From assembly GCA_947599835.1 (NCBI GenBank), contig CANQFQ010000004.1, positions 1 to 64,000 of the forward strand: 64,000 bases of DNA, read 5' to 3'. The number at the start of each line of letters is the position of its first letter. The first letter of the stretch is position 1. Below are positions 47,784 to 56,152 of this stretch, piece by piece. Source of the DNA: an uncultured Bacilli bacterium (GTDB lineage: Bacteria > Bacillota_I > Bacilli_A > RFN20 > CAG-631). Position numbers and translations under genes: made by a program. Under the pieces are notes generated by a model, which was given only the letters and a program-made list of their open reading frames with translations, searched no databases and was not told the DNA's origin.

Positions 47784-48434
47784 GTGCTTGGTTCAATATC
47801 ATTTAAAGATTATTTTGGTGTTTATAAAATTACTTCGGGTTTAATTTTGTTTGCTTGTTTTGCTATTATTGCTGGAGCAATCATTTTAGTTGAAAAACTA
47901 GTATTAGAAAAGAAGTTAGAAAAAGATATAACAAAAACCAAAGAAGATACAAAGGACATCATAAAAAATCATCGATCAGCATTTTTAAAAACCGTCGTTG
48001 TCGTGTTATTGGTGTTTGTCCTTATATTTGTATATAGATTTCCAATTCTTAATGGAGGCGGTGATTATCCTTTGTCGATTCAATCGCTCATTATGAATTT
48101 AGGTCAAGGTGGCGTGTCTGTCTTTGCCTTGGCATCAATTATTATATTTGCAATAGGTGTTATTATGCTAATTGTAAGCTTTGCATCAAAAGAAAAATCA
48201 AGAAAGTTAATAATAACAGCAGCATCAATGTTATTGATTGCTGGTATATTTATTTTCTTAACAAAGGTTTTAGGAACATCATTCGAATCCGGTGAAATTT
48301 TTTCTGAAACAACAACCTTCAAAGAATATCTAAATGGATATAAAATGGGTTCGGGAATTATCTTGTTTGGTATCTTTACTATCTTTAGTTCAATACGATT
48401 ATTTGTTGCTAGTGGAATTCGTAAAAAACAATAA
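47784..48434 (+). CDS. membrane protein family, 5'-truncated copy fused to a divergent full copy
   Basis: 216 aa from GTG. Residues 1-43 match only the C-terminal end of the family (SISFKDYFGVYKITSGLILF). They are followed by a charged linker and a second, nearly complete unit (residues 68-216) with the GTS and KMGSGIILFGIF motifs. The frame runs upstream to 47733 with more family sequence but no start, so the ancestral N-terminus has been deleted. Ribosome site poor. It may be expressed from GTG or be a decaying gene. Confidence 0.5.
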   Translation: MLGSISFKDYFGVYKITSGLILFACFAIIAGAIILVEKLVLEKKLEKDITKTKEDTKDIIKNHRSAFLKTVVVVLLVFVLIFVYRFPILNGGGDYPLSIQSLIMNLGQGGVSVFALASIIIFAIGVIMLIVSFASKEKSRKLIITAASMLLIAGIFIFLTKVLGTSFESGEIFSETTTFKEYLNGYKMGSGIILFGIFTIFSSIRLFVASGIRKKQ

Positions 48435-48442
48435 AAACTATA

Positions 48443-48480
48443 AGAGTAAATGGTTAGTAAATTAACTGTTTACTCTTTTT
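48443..48480 (+). terminator. terminator after the membrane-protein cluster
   Basis: AAGAGTAAA and TTTACTCTT form a 9-bp stem followed by T-run. Confidence 0.7.
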
Positions 48481-48554
48481 GTTATAATCAAAAAACATTA
48501 AAACGTCGTAGAACCGCATAAATACTGAAAAAAATGAATATAACAATCATAGAA

Positions 48555-48637
48555 TTGCAACTTTTTGGAAGGTTTTTTCATACATGTTGCAACTTTTTGG
48601 AAGGTTTTAAGAAGCCATATTGCAATTTTTTGGAAGT
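48555..48637 (+). repeat. three phased direct repeats upstream of the DUF4143 ATPase
   Basis: TTGCAACTTTTTGGAAGG begins at 48555 and 48587, and a variant TTGCAATTTTTTGGAAG at 48620. The periods are 32 and 33 bp, close to three helical turns, so all copies face the same side of the DNA. The last copy supplies the -35 box of the promoter. Layout fits cooperative binding of one regulator. Confidence 0.7.
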
Positions 48638-48648
48638 TTTGGTATATT
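48620..48648 (+). promoter_or_regulatory. promoter of the DUF4143 ATPase gene
   Basis: TTGCAA (48620-48625), 17-bp spacer, TATATT (48643-48648). Transcription would start near 48655, which rules out in-frame upstream ATGs and supports the start at 48673. Confidence 0.65.
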
Positions 48649-48672
48649 AAAAACGGAAAGAAAGTGAATGCT

Positions 48673-49974
48673 ATGGAAAGAAAAGCAAAGGAAGACTTAC
48701 TTAATTGGAAAAACACTCATGATGGAAAGCCATTAATCATTTATGGACCAAGACAAGTAGGAAAGACTTATTTAGTAAGAGAATTCGCTAAACGATATTA
48801 TGAAAATCTTTATGAAATCAACTTCGAATTAAATCAAGAACTAGTGAAGTTTTTTAATGGTGATTTAACAGTTGATAATATTTTGTTACAATTATCAGCT
48901 TATCAAATTAACAATAAAATAAAACCTCAAAAAACCCTGATATTCTTTGATGAAATTCAACGTTGTCCAAATGCTATAACCTTACTAAAAGCCTTTGCTA
49001 TGGATAAAAGATATGATGTTATTGCTTCAGGATCATTACTTGGTGTTAGTATGAGTAGTGTATCTTCATATCCTGTAGGATATGTAAGAACATTATATAT
49101 GAAACCTTTTTCATTTGAAGAATTCTTATGGGCTAATAATTATTCAAAAGAAGATATTAGTAAATACCAAGAATTCTTTGATAATGAACAAGAAGTACTT
49201 CCTTTGATTCATAGTACATTAAACAAACTATTTCTTGAATATATCATTGTTGGTGGAATGCCAGAAGCCGTTAAAACATTTGTAGAAACAAAAGATTTTG
49301 GCAATGTTTATCAAGTACAAAAAGATATCTTAGATTTATATCTAAAAGATGTTACTAAATACGCTTCAAATAACCTAAAAGAAAAAATTAAAGATTGTTT
49401 TAATTCAATTCCAGCTCAACTTGCTATGGATAATAAAAAGTTTCAATTTAAATATGTAAAGCCTAATGGTAGTGGACGTTATTATTATTCAAGTATTGCT
49501 TGGCTTGAAGATGCTGGTTTAGTTTATAAAGTACATCGATTAAAAACATTTGATAGGCCATTAAAGGCTTATAAAGACTTAGCTAGTTTCAAATTATATT
49601 TTGTAGATACAGGTTTATTACTAGCAATGTATGAAGAACCTGGAATTCAATCAGAAATATTAAATGGCAACTTAGGTATATTTAAAGGGGCTTTATTTGA
49701 AAATGTTATTGTAGAAAATTTAATTGCTAATGATATGCCGGTTTATTATTATCGTAAAGATAATAAATTAGAAATAGATTTTGTTACCTTTTATGATAAT
49801 AAGATTGTTCCTATTGAAGTAAAATCTGGAAGGAATACTCAATCTATAAGTTTTAATCATGTTATAAGGAATCACAATTTAGATTATGGCATTAAATTAT
49901 CTTTGAACAATGTGAATTGTTCAAACAAACAATTTAAATGTTTTCCATTATATATGGTAATGTTTATTAAATAA
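48673..49974 (+). CDS. AAA ATPase with DUF4143 C-terminal domain
   Basis: 433 aa. Walker A IIYGPRQVGKTYLV (residues 22-35), Walker B LIFFDEIQRCP, sensor-like VIASGSLLGV, then the DUF4143 region with LFENVIVENLI and an EIDFVTFYDNKIVPIEVKSG motif. That motif resembles a PD-(D/E)XK nuclease core with Asp and ExK. Members are common in mobile and defense regions; biological role is not established. Monocistronic between its own promoter and terminator. Confidence 0.88.
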   Translation: MERKAKEDLLNWKNTHDGKPLIIYGPRQVGKTYLVREFAKRYYENLYEINFELNQELVKFFNGDLTVDNILLQLSAYQINNKIKPQKTLIFFDEIQRCPNAITLLKAFAMDKRYDVIASGSLLGVSMSSVSSYPVGYVRTLYMKPFSFEEFLWANNYSKEDISKYQEFFDNEQEVLPLIHSTLNKLFLEYIIVGGMPEAVKTFVETKDFGNVYQVQKDILDLYLKDVTKYASNNLKEKIKDCFNSIPAQLAMDNKKFQFKYVKPNGSGRYYYSSIAWLEDAGLVYKVHRLKTFDRPLKAYKDLASFKLYFVDTGLLLAMYEEPGIQSEILNGNLGIFKGALFENVIVENLIANDMPVYYYRKDNKLEIDFVTFYDNKIVPIEVKSGRNTQSISFNHVIRNHNLDYGIKLSLNNVNCSNKQFKCFPLYMVMFIK

Positions 49975-49989
49975 GAAACAAATATGAGA

Positions 49990-50018
49990 AAGATTTAGTA
50001 CAAAACTAAATCTTTTTT
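49990..50018 (+). terminator. terminator after the DUF4143 ATPase
   Basis: AAGATTTAGT (49990-49999) pairs with ACTAAATCTT (50005-50014), 10-bp stem, then T-run. Confidence 0.85.
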
Positions 50019-50085
50019 GATACAAATATAAAATAATAATGGCTTATTAATGTAAAAAAAGTTATAATTTTGTCGGAGTGGTATT

Positions 50086-50736
50086 ATGGAAAAAACAACA
50101 GGTTATATTTATATTTTGACAAACCCATCATTTAAAGAATATGTAAAAATAGGTTATGCTGATGATGTTAATAAAAGATTAGCACAACTTAATCGAAGCG
50201 AATGTGTTCCATTTGCTTTTAGAGTCTATGCAACATATGAAGTAAGTTCTAGACTATCAGATAAAAAGATTCATGAAATTATTGATAAACTTAATCCAGA
50301 TTTAAGAGCAATTGAAAATTTTGATGGCAAGAAAAGAGTAAGAGAATTCTATGCTATGTCAAAAGAAGATGCTTATGCATTGTTAAAATCCATTGCTGAA
50401 ATCAATGGCATGGAAGATAAACTAAAATTAATAAAACCAAATGAAGATGAACAACATGCAGAAGCTTTAGCAGAAGAAATAAGAGAAAGAGGAGAACTTT
50501 TTTCGTTTACAAAATGTAAGATTCCTGTTGGATCAGAACTAGAATATATCTATGATAAAACCATTAAATGTTATGTTGTAGATGATAGAAAGATCAAATA
50601 TAACAACGAAGTTATGTATATGACAACACTTGCCAAGATATTAACAGGAAAACACACTGTTGCAGGTCCTACTTATTTTTCTTACAAGGGTAAGAATCTA
50701 GATGAATATTATGATATGTATCAAAGAAAGAAATAA
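50086..50736 (+). CDS. GIY-YIG-type protein (T5orf172 domain)
   Basis: 216 aa. N-terminal GYIYILTN (GIY position) and YVKIGYADDVNKRLAQLN (YIG position and Arg helix), then EKTTG/YEVSS strand region to about residue 110: the T5orf172 subgroup. The second half (residues 125-216) is a separate domain without assignment, ending in THFSYKG-like PTYFSYKGKNLDEYYDM. Probable DNA nicking or nuclease activity. First gene of a compact four-gene set ending at 54201. Confidence 0.82.
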   Translation: MEKTTGYIYILTNPSFKEYVKIGYADDVNKRLAQLNRSECVPFAFRVYATYEVSSRLSDKKIHEIIDKLNPDLRAIENFDGKKRVREFYAMSKEDAYALLKSIAEINGMEDKLKLIKPNEDEQHAEALAEEIRERGELFSFTKCKIPVGSELEYIYDKTIKCYVVDDRKIKYNNEVMYMTTLAKILTGKHTVAGPTYFSYKGKNLDEYYDMYQRKK

Positions 50737-50761
50737 AAAAACCGATAGAAAGGCAATATCC

Positions 50762-51088
50762 ATGAAAATATATAACAAATTAGTGAGAGATAGGATTCCT
50801 GAAATTATTGCGTCGGATAATGGTAAGACATGTTCTATTAGAACAATGCAACCCGTGGAATATCTAAAAGCATTAAATAAAAAACTACAAGAAGAACTTC
50901 AAGAATATTTAGAAAGTGGTGAAGTGGAAGAACTAGCTGACTTAGAAGAAGTGTTACGTGCGATTCTTGATGTTAAAAATGTATCTTATGATGATTTTGA
51001 ATCGATTAGAATTAAAAAAGCAAATGAAAGAGGAGCATTCAAAAAAAGAATATTTCTTGAATATGTAAAAGAACAAAATGATAAATAA
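50762..51088 (+). CDS. MazG-like NTP pyrophosphohydrolase
   Basis: 108 aa from the ATG at 50762 with AAAGG about 11 bases upstream. MKIYNKLVRDRIPEII is the standard N-terminus of phosphoribosyl-ATP pyrophosphohydrolase-like proteins. The metal-binding helix pair is KLQEELQEYLESGEVEELAD. No histidine operon is present, so a role in (d)NTP hydrolysis is more likely than in histidine synthesis. Its last 11 bases overlap the helicase start. Confidence 0.85.
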   Translation: MKIYNKLVRDRIPEIIASDNGKTCSIRTMQPVEYLKALNKKLQEELQEYLESGEVEELADLEEVLRAILDVKNVSYDDFESIRIKKANERGAFKKRIFLEYVKEQNDK

Positions 51089-53573
51089 TCAAAGATTAAA
51101 ACAACTTGGATTAACACGGATAGATGAATATTATTTTGATGATACGCATCATTCTTTTGTATACCTTGATAAGAAAAATAATTGTGTTATCATTGATGAC
51201 AATATTTGTAATAATGATAAGCCAATTATTTTTGATTATTCCAAATATTGCGAAATGCAAAATAACTACATGTTAAAATATGATAAGTTATATCGTTTTA
51301 ATTATGTAGATGATTCATTGTATGCAAAGATAGCTCATTGGTTAAATAAATCTGCCTTAGATATTGATATTAGCGATTTAGGTGGCTCATTTGATTTGAT
51401 TCATACGGATAATACATTACTTGAAAAATCATTTGAAGATTTATTTGTTGAAGCTTATGGCGATGATGCAACTAAATATCTAAAAAAAGAATATTCTATA
51501 TCTTTAAGTAATGGTAAGAATGCTTTTATCGATTATGTTATAGAGACTAAAATCCAAAACTATGCTATTGAAGAAAATGGTGTGCATTACCACCATCCTT
51601 GCTTAATTGGAAATGAATCATATGAAAAACAATTGGAAAAGCAAAATACCTTAAGTTTATATAACTTTAAGACTTTTAGATTTTCGACTCAAAATTTATG
51701 TTTTAAGGAACAAACAATCGACAGAATCAAACATTTTTTAGGAAATAAAGATGAATTCATCGATGCTATGTTAGTTAAAGAAAATCGTAAATTCAAACTA
51801 TATGAACATCAAGAAAAAATCTTAGAAGAGATACATAAATCAAGGCTAGATGGAATTAATACATCTTTAATTGTAATTCCAACAGGTACCGGTAAATCAC
51901 AAATAGTTATCGAAGATTTAAAATATTTAGTAAAGCAAAAAGAAATTCAAAAAGTTTTAATTATGGTGCCATCTATACCACTTAAAAATGATTGGTTAGA
52001 ACGAATCAAAATATTTAACAAGAAACTTCTTATTGATGTTAAGTTTTATAATACCGTTTTTGTTGAAAAGAATCGCTATCCTAAAGACTATTATGATTAT
52101 ATTGTTTTCGATGAAGCGCATCACGCTCAAGCGGCAAATTGTAAAAAGACTTTACAATATTTTAATCCAAAATATTTAATAGGTTTAACAGCTACTCCTG
52201 ATAGATTAGATAAAAAGAATTTAGATGAAATATTCGGTCAATACGAAACAAAGTTATCATTAAAAGAAGCAATAGAAAGAAAAGTAATAGCTAATATTAG
52301 ATGCTATCGATTAATTAGCAATATTGATTTAAGTTTGGTTCGTTATAATGGTAAAGATTATAACTATGCTGATCTTGAAAAAACACTCGTTATTGATTCA
52401 CGCAATGAATTGATAGCAAATACGATAAAGAAATATTTTCTACCTAAACCTAATTTTTATAAACAAGGTATAGTTTTTTGTGTTAACATTAAGCATTGTC
52501 AAAGATTAGAAAAACAGTTAAATGAAGTGGGAATCAAAGCTAAAGCAGTTTATGGTTCTAATAAAGATAACGATAAAATAATGGAGCAATATAAAAATAA
52601 AAAAATTCAATTCTTATTAAGTTGTCAAATCATTAATGAAGGCTGGGATTCACCACAAACTGAAGTGATTGTTATGGCACGTCCTACCTTATCCAAAGTA
52701 TTATATTTACAGCAAATAGGCAGGGGTGTTAGAAATTATCCTAACAAGGAATGTTTATATGTCATTGATGTAGTTGATAACTATGAAGGGAAATTAATAC
52801 CTTGGAATTTCAATGCTTTGTTTAAAATGGCTTCATATAGTGATTTTAAGGGTGTTATCAATAATGATGTTGATTATCTAAATATCTTAGGCCTATCCGA
52901 AAAAGAAATTTCCATGCAAGAAATAGATATTTATACTTTTGAAGAAAAATACCATGATTATTTATCACTTGAACAAGCAGCTAGAGAATTATTTATAGGT
53001 ACAGGTACCCTAAATAAATGGGTAAAGGCAAATCCTAGTTTTTCTAGTTTATCTTTACCTATTGGAAATAAGATGATGCCTTATTTTTCATATGATGATT
53101 TAGCAAATATCAAAACGATTAAAAAATTAAAAGATCATAATAACGATACCATATTACAAGATTTTATTGATTTTATCGACGAAAATACGCTTACTTATTC
53201 TTTTAAACTTATCTTCATGCTTAGTATGTTTAAATTAGCTGATAAGGAAGGAGAAGTAAATATAGATGATTTAATAAAGGAATATCGTTCATTCTATCAA
53301 GATCGATTGTTAAGAAAACTACCGGTCGATAGAAAGAATTGTATTTATGATAAAGAATATTTGGATGATAAAATTAAGATGAAGAAATCAATATTAGATA
53401 ATCCATTTGAAAAGTTTGAAAGGAAAAGATTTGTTTATTATAGTAAGGATTTAAATCTCTTATCATTTAATCCAAATCTATGGTCAAAGTTAGATGAAAA
53501 TATTAAAATAGAGATAGTTAATAAAGAAAAGAAATTTTTAAAAGAATATTATAAGAATTTAGGAGGCCTCTAG
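51078..53573 (+). CDS. fused endonuclease-like domain and superfamily 2 helicase
   Basis: 831 aa. Residues 112-205 resemble a Vsr/PD-(D/E)XK nuclease: FEDLFVEAYG, FIDYVIETKI with Asp 152, AIEENGVHYHHP with Glu 165, and QNTLSLYNFKTFRFS. Residues 240-600 are a DEAH helicase: motif I PTGTGKSQ (268-275), II DEAHH (345-349), III GLTATPDRL, V IINEGWDSP, VI LQQIGRGVRN. The C-terminal 230 residues hold a possible helix-turn-helix (LEQAARELFIGTGTLNKWV). Start overlaps the preceding gene by 11 bases. A DNA-restricting motor is inferred. Confidence 0.85.
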   Translation: MINNQRLKQLGLTRIDEYYFDDTHHSFVYLDKKNNCVIIDDNICNNDKPIIFDYSKYCEMQNNYMLKYDKLYRFNYVDDSLYAKIAHWLNKSALDIDISDLGGSFDLIHTDNTLLEKSFEDLFVEAYGDDATKYLKKEYSISLSNGKNAFIDYVIETKIQNYAIEENGVHYHHPCLIGNESYEKQLEKQNTLSLYNFKTFRFSTQNLCFKEQTIDRIKHFLGNKDEFIDAMLVKENRKFKLYEHQEKILEEIHKSRLDGINTSLIVIPTGTGKSQIVIEDLKYLVKQKEIQKVLIMVPSIPLKNDWLERIKIFNKKLLIDVKFYNTVFVEKNRYPKDYYDYIVFDEAHHAQAANCKKTLQYFNPKYLIGLTATPDRLDKKNLDEIFGQYETKLSLKEAIERKVIANIRCYRLISNIDLSLVRYNGKDYNYADLEKTLVIDSRNELIANTIKKYFLPKPNFYKQGIVFCVNIKHCQRLEKQLNEVGIKAKAVYGSNKDNDKIMEQYKNKKIQFLLSCQIINEGWDSPQTEVIVMARPTLSKVLYLQQIGRGVRNYPNKECLYVIDVVDNYEGKLIPWNFNALFKMASYSDFKGVINNDVDYLNILGLSEKEISMQEIDIYTFEEKYHDYLSLEQAARELFIGTGTLNKWVKANPSFSSLSLPIGNKMMPYFSYDDLANIKTIKKLKDHNNDTILQDFIDFIDENTLTYSFKLIFMLSMFKLADKEGEVNIDDLIKEYRSFYQDRLLRKLPVDRKNCIYDKEYLDDKIKMKKSILDNPFEKFERKRFVYYSKDLNLLSFNPNLWSKLDENIKIEIVNKEKKFLKEYYKNLGGL

Positions 53574-53574
53574 A

Positions 53575-54201
53575 ATGAAATTTAATGATTATTGGGAAAA
53601 GACTCATAAGAAATATTATGATGATAAAGTTATCTATGATCATTGGCTTGATTCATATAAAGTAACATTAGATAGTTGTAGGACAAAGATTCTTGATTTA
53701 GGATGTGGAACCGGTAATGATTCTTTATATCTATTTGAAAGAGGTTATCAAGTGTTAGCTTGTGATTATTCTTTAACTGCTTTAAAAAAGGTAAAGTGTA
53801 TACTTCCTGAAGTGGAAACTAAATTAGTTGATATAGCGAGTAAATTACCATTTGAAGATCATTCATTTGATGTCATTATTGCGGATTTATCTTTACATTA
53901 TTTTGATGATAAAACAACGATAAGTATTATGAATGAATTAAAAAGAATATTAACTAATAAGGGTCATTTACTAGCCAGGGTAAATTCCGTTTTAGATTAT
54001 AATTATGGTGCTGGTAGTGGTAAGCAATTAGAAAAGAATTATTATTTTGTAGATGGTTATAATAAAAGATTCTTTGACTTAGAAGATGCAAATAAATATT
54101 TTTCTATTATTGGTGAAGTAAATGTTAAAGAAAGTGAAATGTTAAGATATTCTAAACCTAAGAAAGTTATAGAAATTGATGTCAAAAAAGTTTCAAAATA
54201 G
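53575..54201 (+). CDS. class I SAM-dependent methyltransferase
   Basis: 208 aa. SAM-binding KILDLGCGTGNDSLYL (motif I), LACDYSLTALKKV (motif II) and FDVIIADLSLHYF (motif IV) as in small-molecule or protein methyltransferases of the Methyltransf_11 type. No NPPY or PCQ motif, so it is not a recognisable DNA methyltransferase. It starts 1 base after the helicase stop and closes the operon. Confidence 0.85.
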   Translation: MKFNDYWEKTHKKYYDDKVIYDHWLDSYKVTLDSCRTKILDLGCGTGNDSLYLFERGYQVLACDYSLTALKKVKCILPEVETKLVDIASKLPFEDHSFDVIIADLSLHYFDDKTTISIMNELKRILTNKGHLLARVNSVLDYNYGAGSGKQLEKNYYFVDGYNKRFFDLEDANKYFSIIGEVNVKESEMLRYSKPKKVIEIDVKKVSK

Positions 54202-54254
54202 CATCAATATAATTTAAAAAAATATTGACAAGAACGTTTATTTTTTATTAATTT

Positions 54255-54280
54255 AGCCTCTTTTAATAGAGGCTTTTTTT
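54255..54280 (+). terminator. terminator after the methyltransferase
   Basis: AGCCTC (54255-54260), 8-base loop, GAGGCT (54269-54274) and seven T. Confidence 0.85.
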
Positions 54281-54673
54281 CTTAAAAATGTATCAAGATT
54301 GTGTCATAATGTTTATTTGTCTCAATTTTGTATCAAAAAAGTCTCATAATTGTTTTGCATAAATTTTTAAAACGTATCGCGTTTGTTTCATTAAAATGGT
54401 TTTTTATCGGCAAAAATTAAACATTTTAATGAATTATATTTCAAAAACGGAGGAATATGTTGCGTGCTTTATTGCAGTTTTGCTTGTAAAAAAAGTTTAA
54501 AAACAATATTTAATTACAAAACAAATTAATGCTATTCTAATAATAAAGTAGTCAAATATTGACAAAGATGGTATAATTTTGTTGTAAAAGTTTGATTTTA
54601 AAAATTTTAACTTTAATCTTTTTGTTGTGTTTTATAGTTTATATTACGCAAAAATTTTTATTGGGGGAGAATT
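54281..54673. repeat. intergenic region with phased TGTnTCA repeats, ahead of the restriction-type operon
   Basis: Five copies of TGT(A/G/C)TCA or AGTCTCA start at 54289, 54300, 54318, 54329 and 54340, three of the four spacings being 11 bp. A TATAAT at 54571-54576 may be the -10 of the next operon but has only a poor -35. A ten-codon frame at 54457-54489 follows a GGAGG but is probably chance. GGGGGAG before 54674 is the ribosome site of the ATPase. Confidence 0.45.
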
Positions 54674-56152
54674 ATGGCACGAAGTATTGAAAACACACCT
54701 GCTCCAGAAGTTTTAATGAATTCGATGAGAGCTATCGGATACAATTTTAAAACTGCATTAGCTGATATTGTTGATAATTCTATTTCCGCTTCAGCAAAAA
54801 ACATTTATATATATTCGCCGATTAATGATGAATCATTATTTGTAGCTATTTTAGACGATGGCGAAGGAATGAATCGTGATGTTTTAGTTAACGCAATGAA
54901 ATACGGAAGTAGCAGAGATAATAGTTCAATCACGGACTTAGGAAGATTTGGCTTGGGATTGAAGTCTGCTTCTTTATCTCAATGTAGAACATTAATTGTT
55001 GCATCAAAATCAAACGGACAAATTGTTGCTATGAAGTGGGATTTGGATTTTGTTCAAAAACAACAAAAATGGAGTTGTTTAGAACTTGATAACGACGAAA
55101 TTAAGCAAATTCCTAAAATTGATAAGCTAAAAGAACTGACACATGGTACTTTGGTGGTTTGGCAAAACTTTGATATTGCATACAAAAAAAGTAATGGCCA
55201 TATTCTTGAATGCCTCATGGAAGAAATGGATGAAGCAATAAGGCATTTGCGCTTAGTTTTCCACCGTTTTTTAAATAAAAAAATTAATACCATAAACATG
55301 TATGTTAATAATGACAAACTCATCGGATATGACCCTTTTTTAGAAGATAACCCAAAAACAGACACAAAAAAAGTTAGTGATCTTACCGTTGAAAATTCAA
55401 TTATTAAAATTCAACCATTTATTTTGCCACATCAAACGGATTTAACTTCAAAAGATCTTGAAAAATTAGGAGGAATTGAATCATTTAGAAGTGGGCAAGG
55501 ATTTTATATTTATAGAAATGAAAGACTAATAATCTATGGTACATGGTTTAAATTATCATCTTCCAATATAAATCAAGAGCTATATAAATATGGACGTATT
55601 AAAGTTGATATTCCAAACACGTTAGATGAAATGTGGGAAATTGATATTAAAAAACAAAATGCCGTTGTTCCTAAGGCAATTTTAAACAATTTAAAGCGTG
55701 TTGTTTCGCAAGTGTGCAATAAATCGCAAAGCAAAATAGCTAAAAGGACAAGATTAACATTAGAAAAAGATGATTCTAAAATATGGAACAAAGGACGAAG
55801 CAAAAACAATAAAGATGTATATTTTGTTAATTTTGACAATCCATTTATTAAAAATTTTGTTGATGAATTTGATGATGTTGGTCAAAAAAAGGTTTTAAGA
55901 TTAATTGAAATTATTTCGAGGACACTACCATTTGATGATATATATAACACAATTTGTAATAAGCAACAAGAAGATGAATTAGATAATGACATCCAAAGCG
56001 ATATAGTTGATGAAGGAATAGCACAAGTAAAAAGGCTCGTTAAAATCACGCAAAAATCAGTTGAAGATTGCTTTGAAAGTTTAAAAAAATATGAGCCATT
56101 TAATGATGAAAAAATATATCAAAAAATTTGGGAGAAAATTAAAAATGAATAA
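54674..56152 (+). CDS. GHKL ATPase of the MORC/MutL-like restriction-associated group
   Basis: 492 aa. Bergerat-fold motifs: N box ALADIVDNSISA (Asn 35), G1 LDDGEGM (residues 60-66), G2 DLGRFGLGLKSAS (88-100), then HGTLVVW. A transducer-like region follows (to about 380) with GQGFYIYRNERLIIYGTW, and a C-terminal helical part. ATP-driven clamp activity on DNA is inferred from the family. First gene of five; its end overlaps the Z1 gene by 8 bases. Confidence 0.88.
   Translation: MARSIENTPAPEVLMNSMRAIGYNFKTALADIVDNSISASAKNIYIYSPINDESLFVAILDDGEGMNRDVLVNAMKYGSSRDNSSITDLGRFGLGLKSASLSQCRTLIVASKSNGQIVAMKWDLDFVQKQQKWSCLELDNDEIKQIPKIDKLKELTHGTLVVWQNFDIAYKKSNGHILECLMEEMDEAIRHLRLVFHRFLNKKINTINMYVNNDKLIGYDPFLEDNPKTDTKKVSDLTVENSIIKIQPFILPHQTDLTSKDLEKLGGIESFRSGQGFYIYRNERLIIYGTWFKLSSSNINQELYKYGRIKVDIPNTLDEMWEIDIKKQNAVVPKAILNNLKRVVSQVCNKSQSKIAKRTRLTLEKDDSKIWNKGRSKNNKDVYFVNFDNPFIKNFVDEFDDVGQKKVLRLIEIISRTLPFDDIYNTICNKQQEDELDNDIQSDIVDEGIAQVKRLVKITQKSVEDCFESLKKYEPFNDEKIYQKIWEKIKNE

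Noticed and set aside
48565-48672. N-terminal extension of the DUF4143 ATPase
   Set aside because: It is encoded by the direct repeats and the promoter and lies upstream of the expected transcription start.
54457-54489. Ten-codon frame after GGAGG before the GHKL ATPase operon
   Set aside because: Spacing to the ATG is only 3 bases and there is no evidence of a regulatory role; too short to support.
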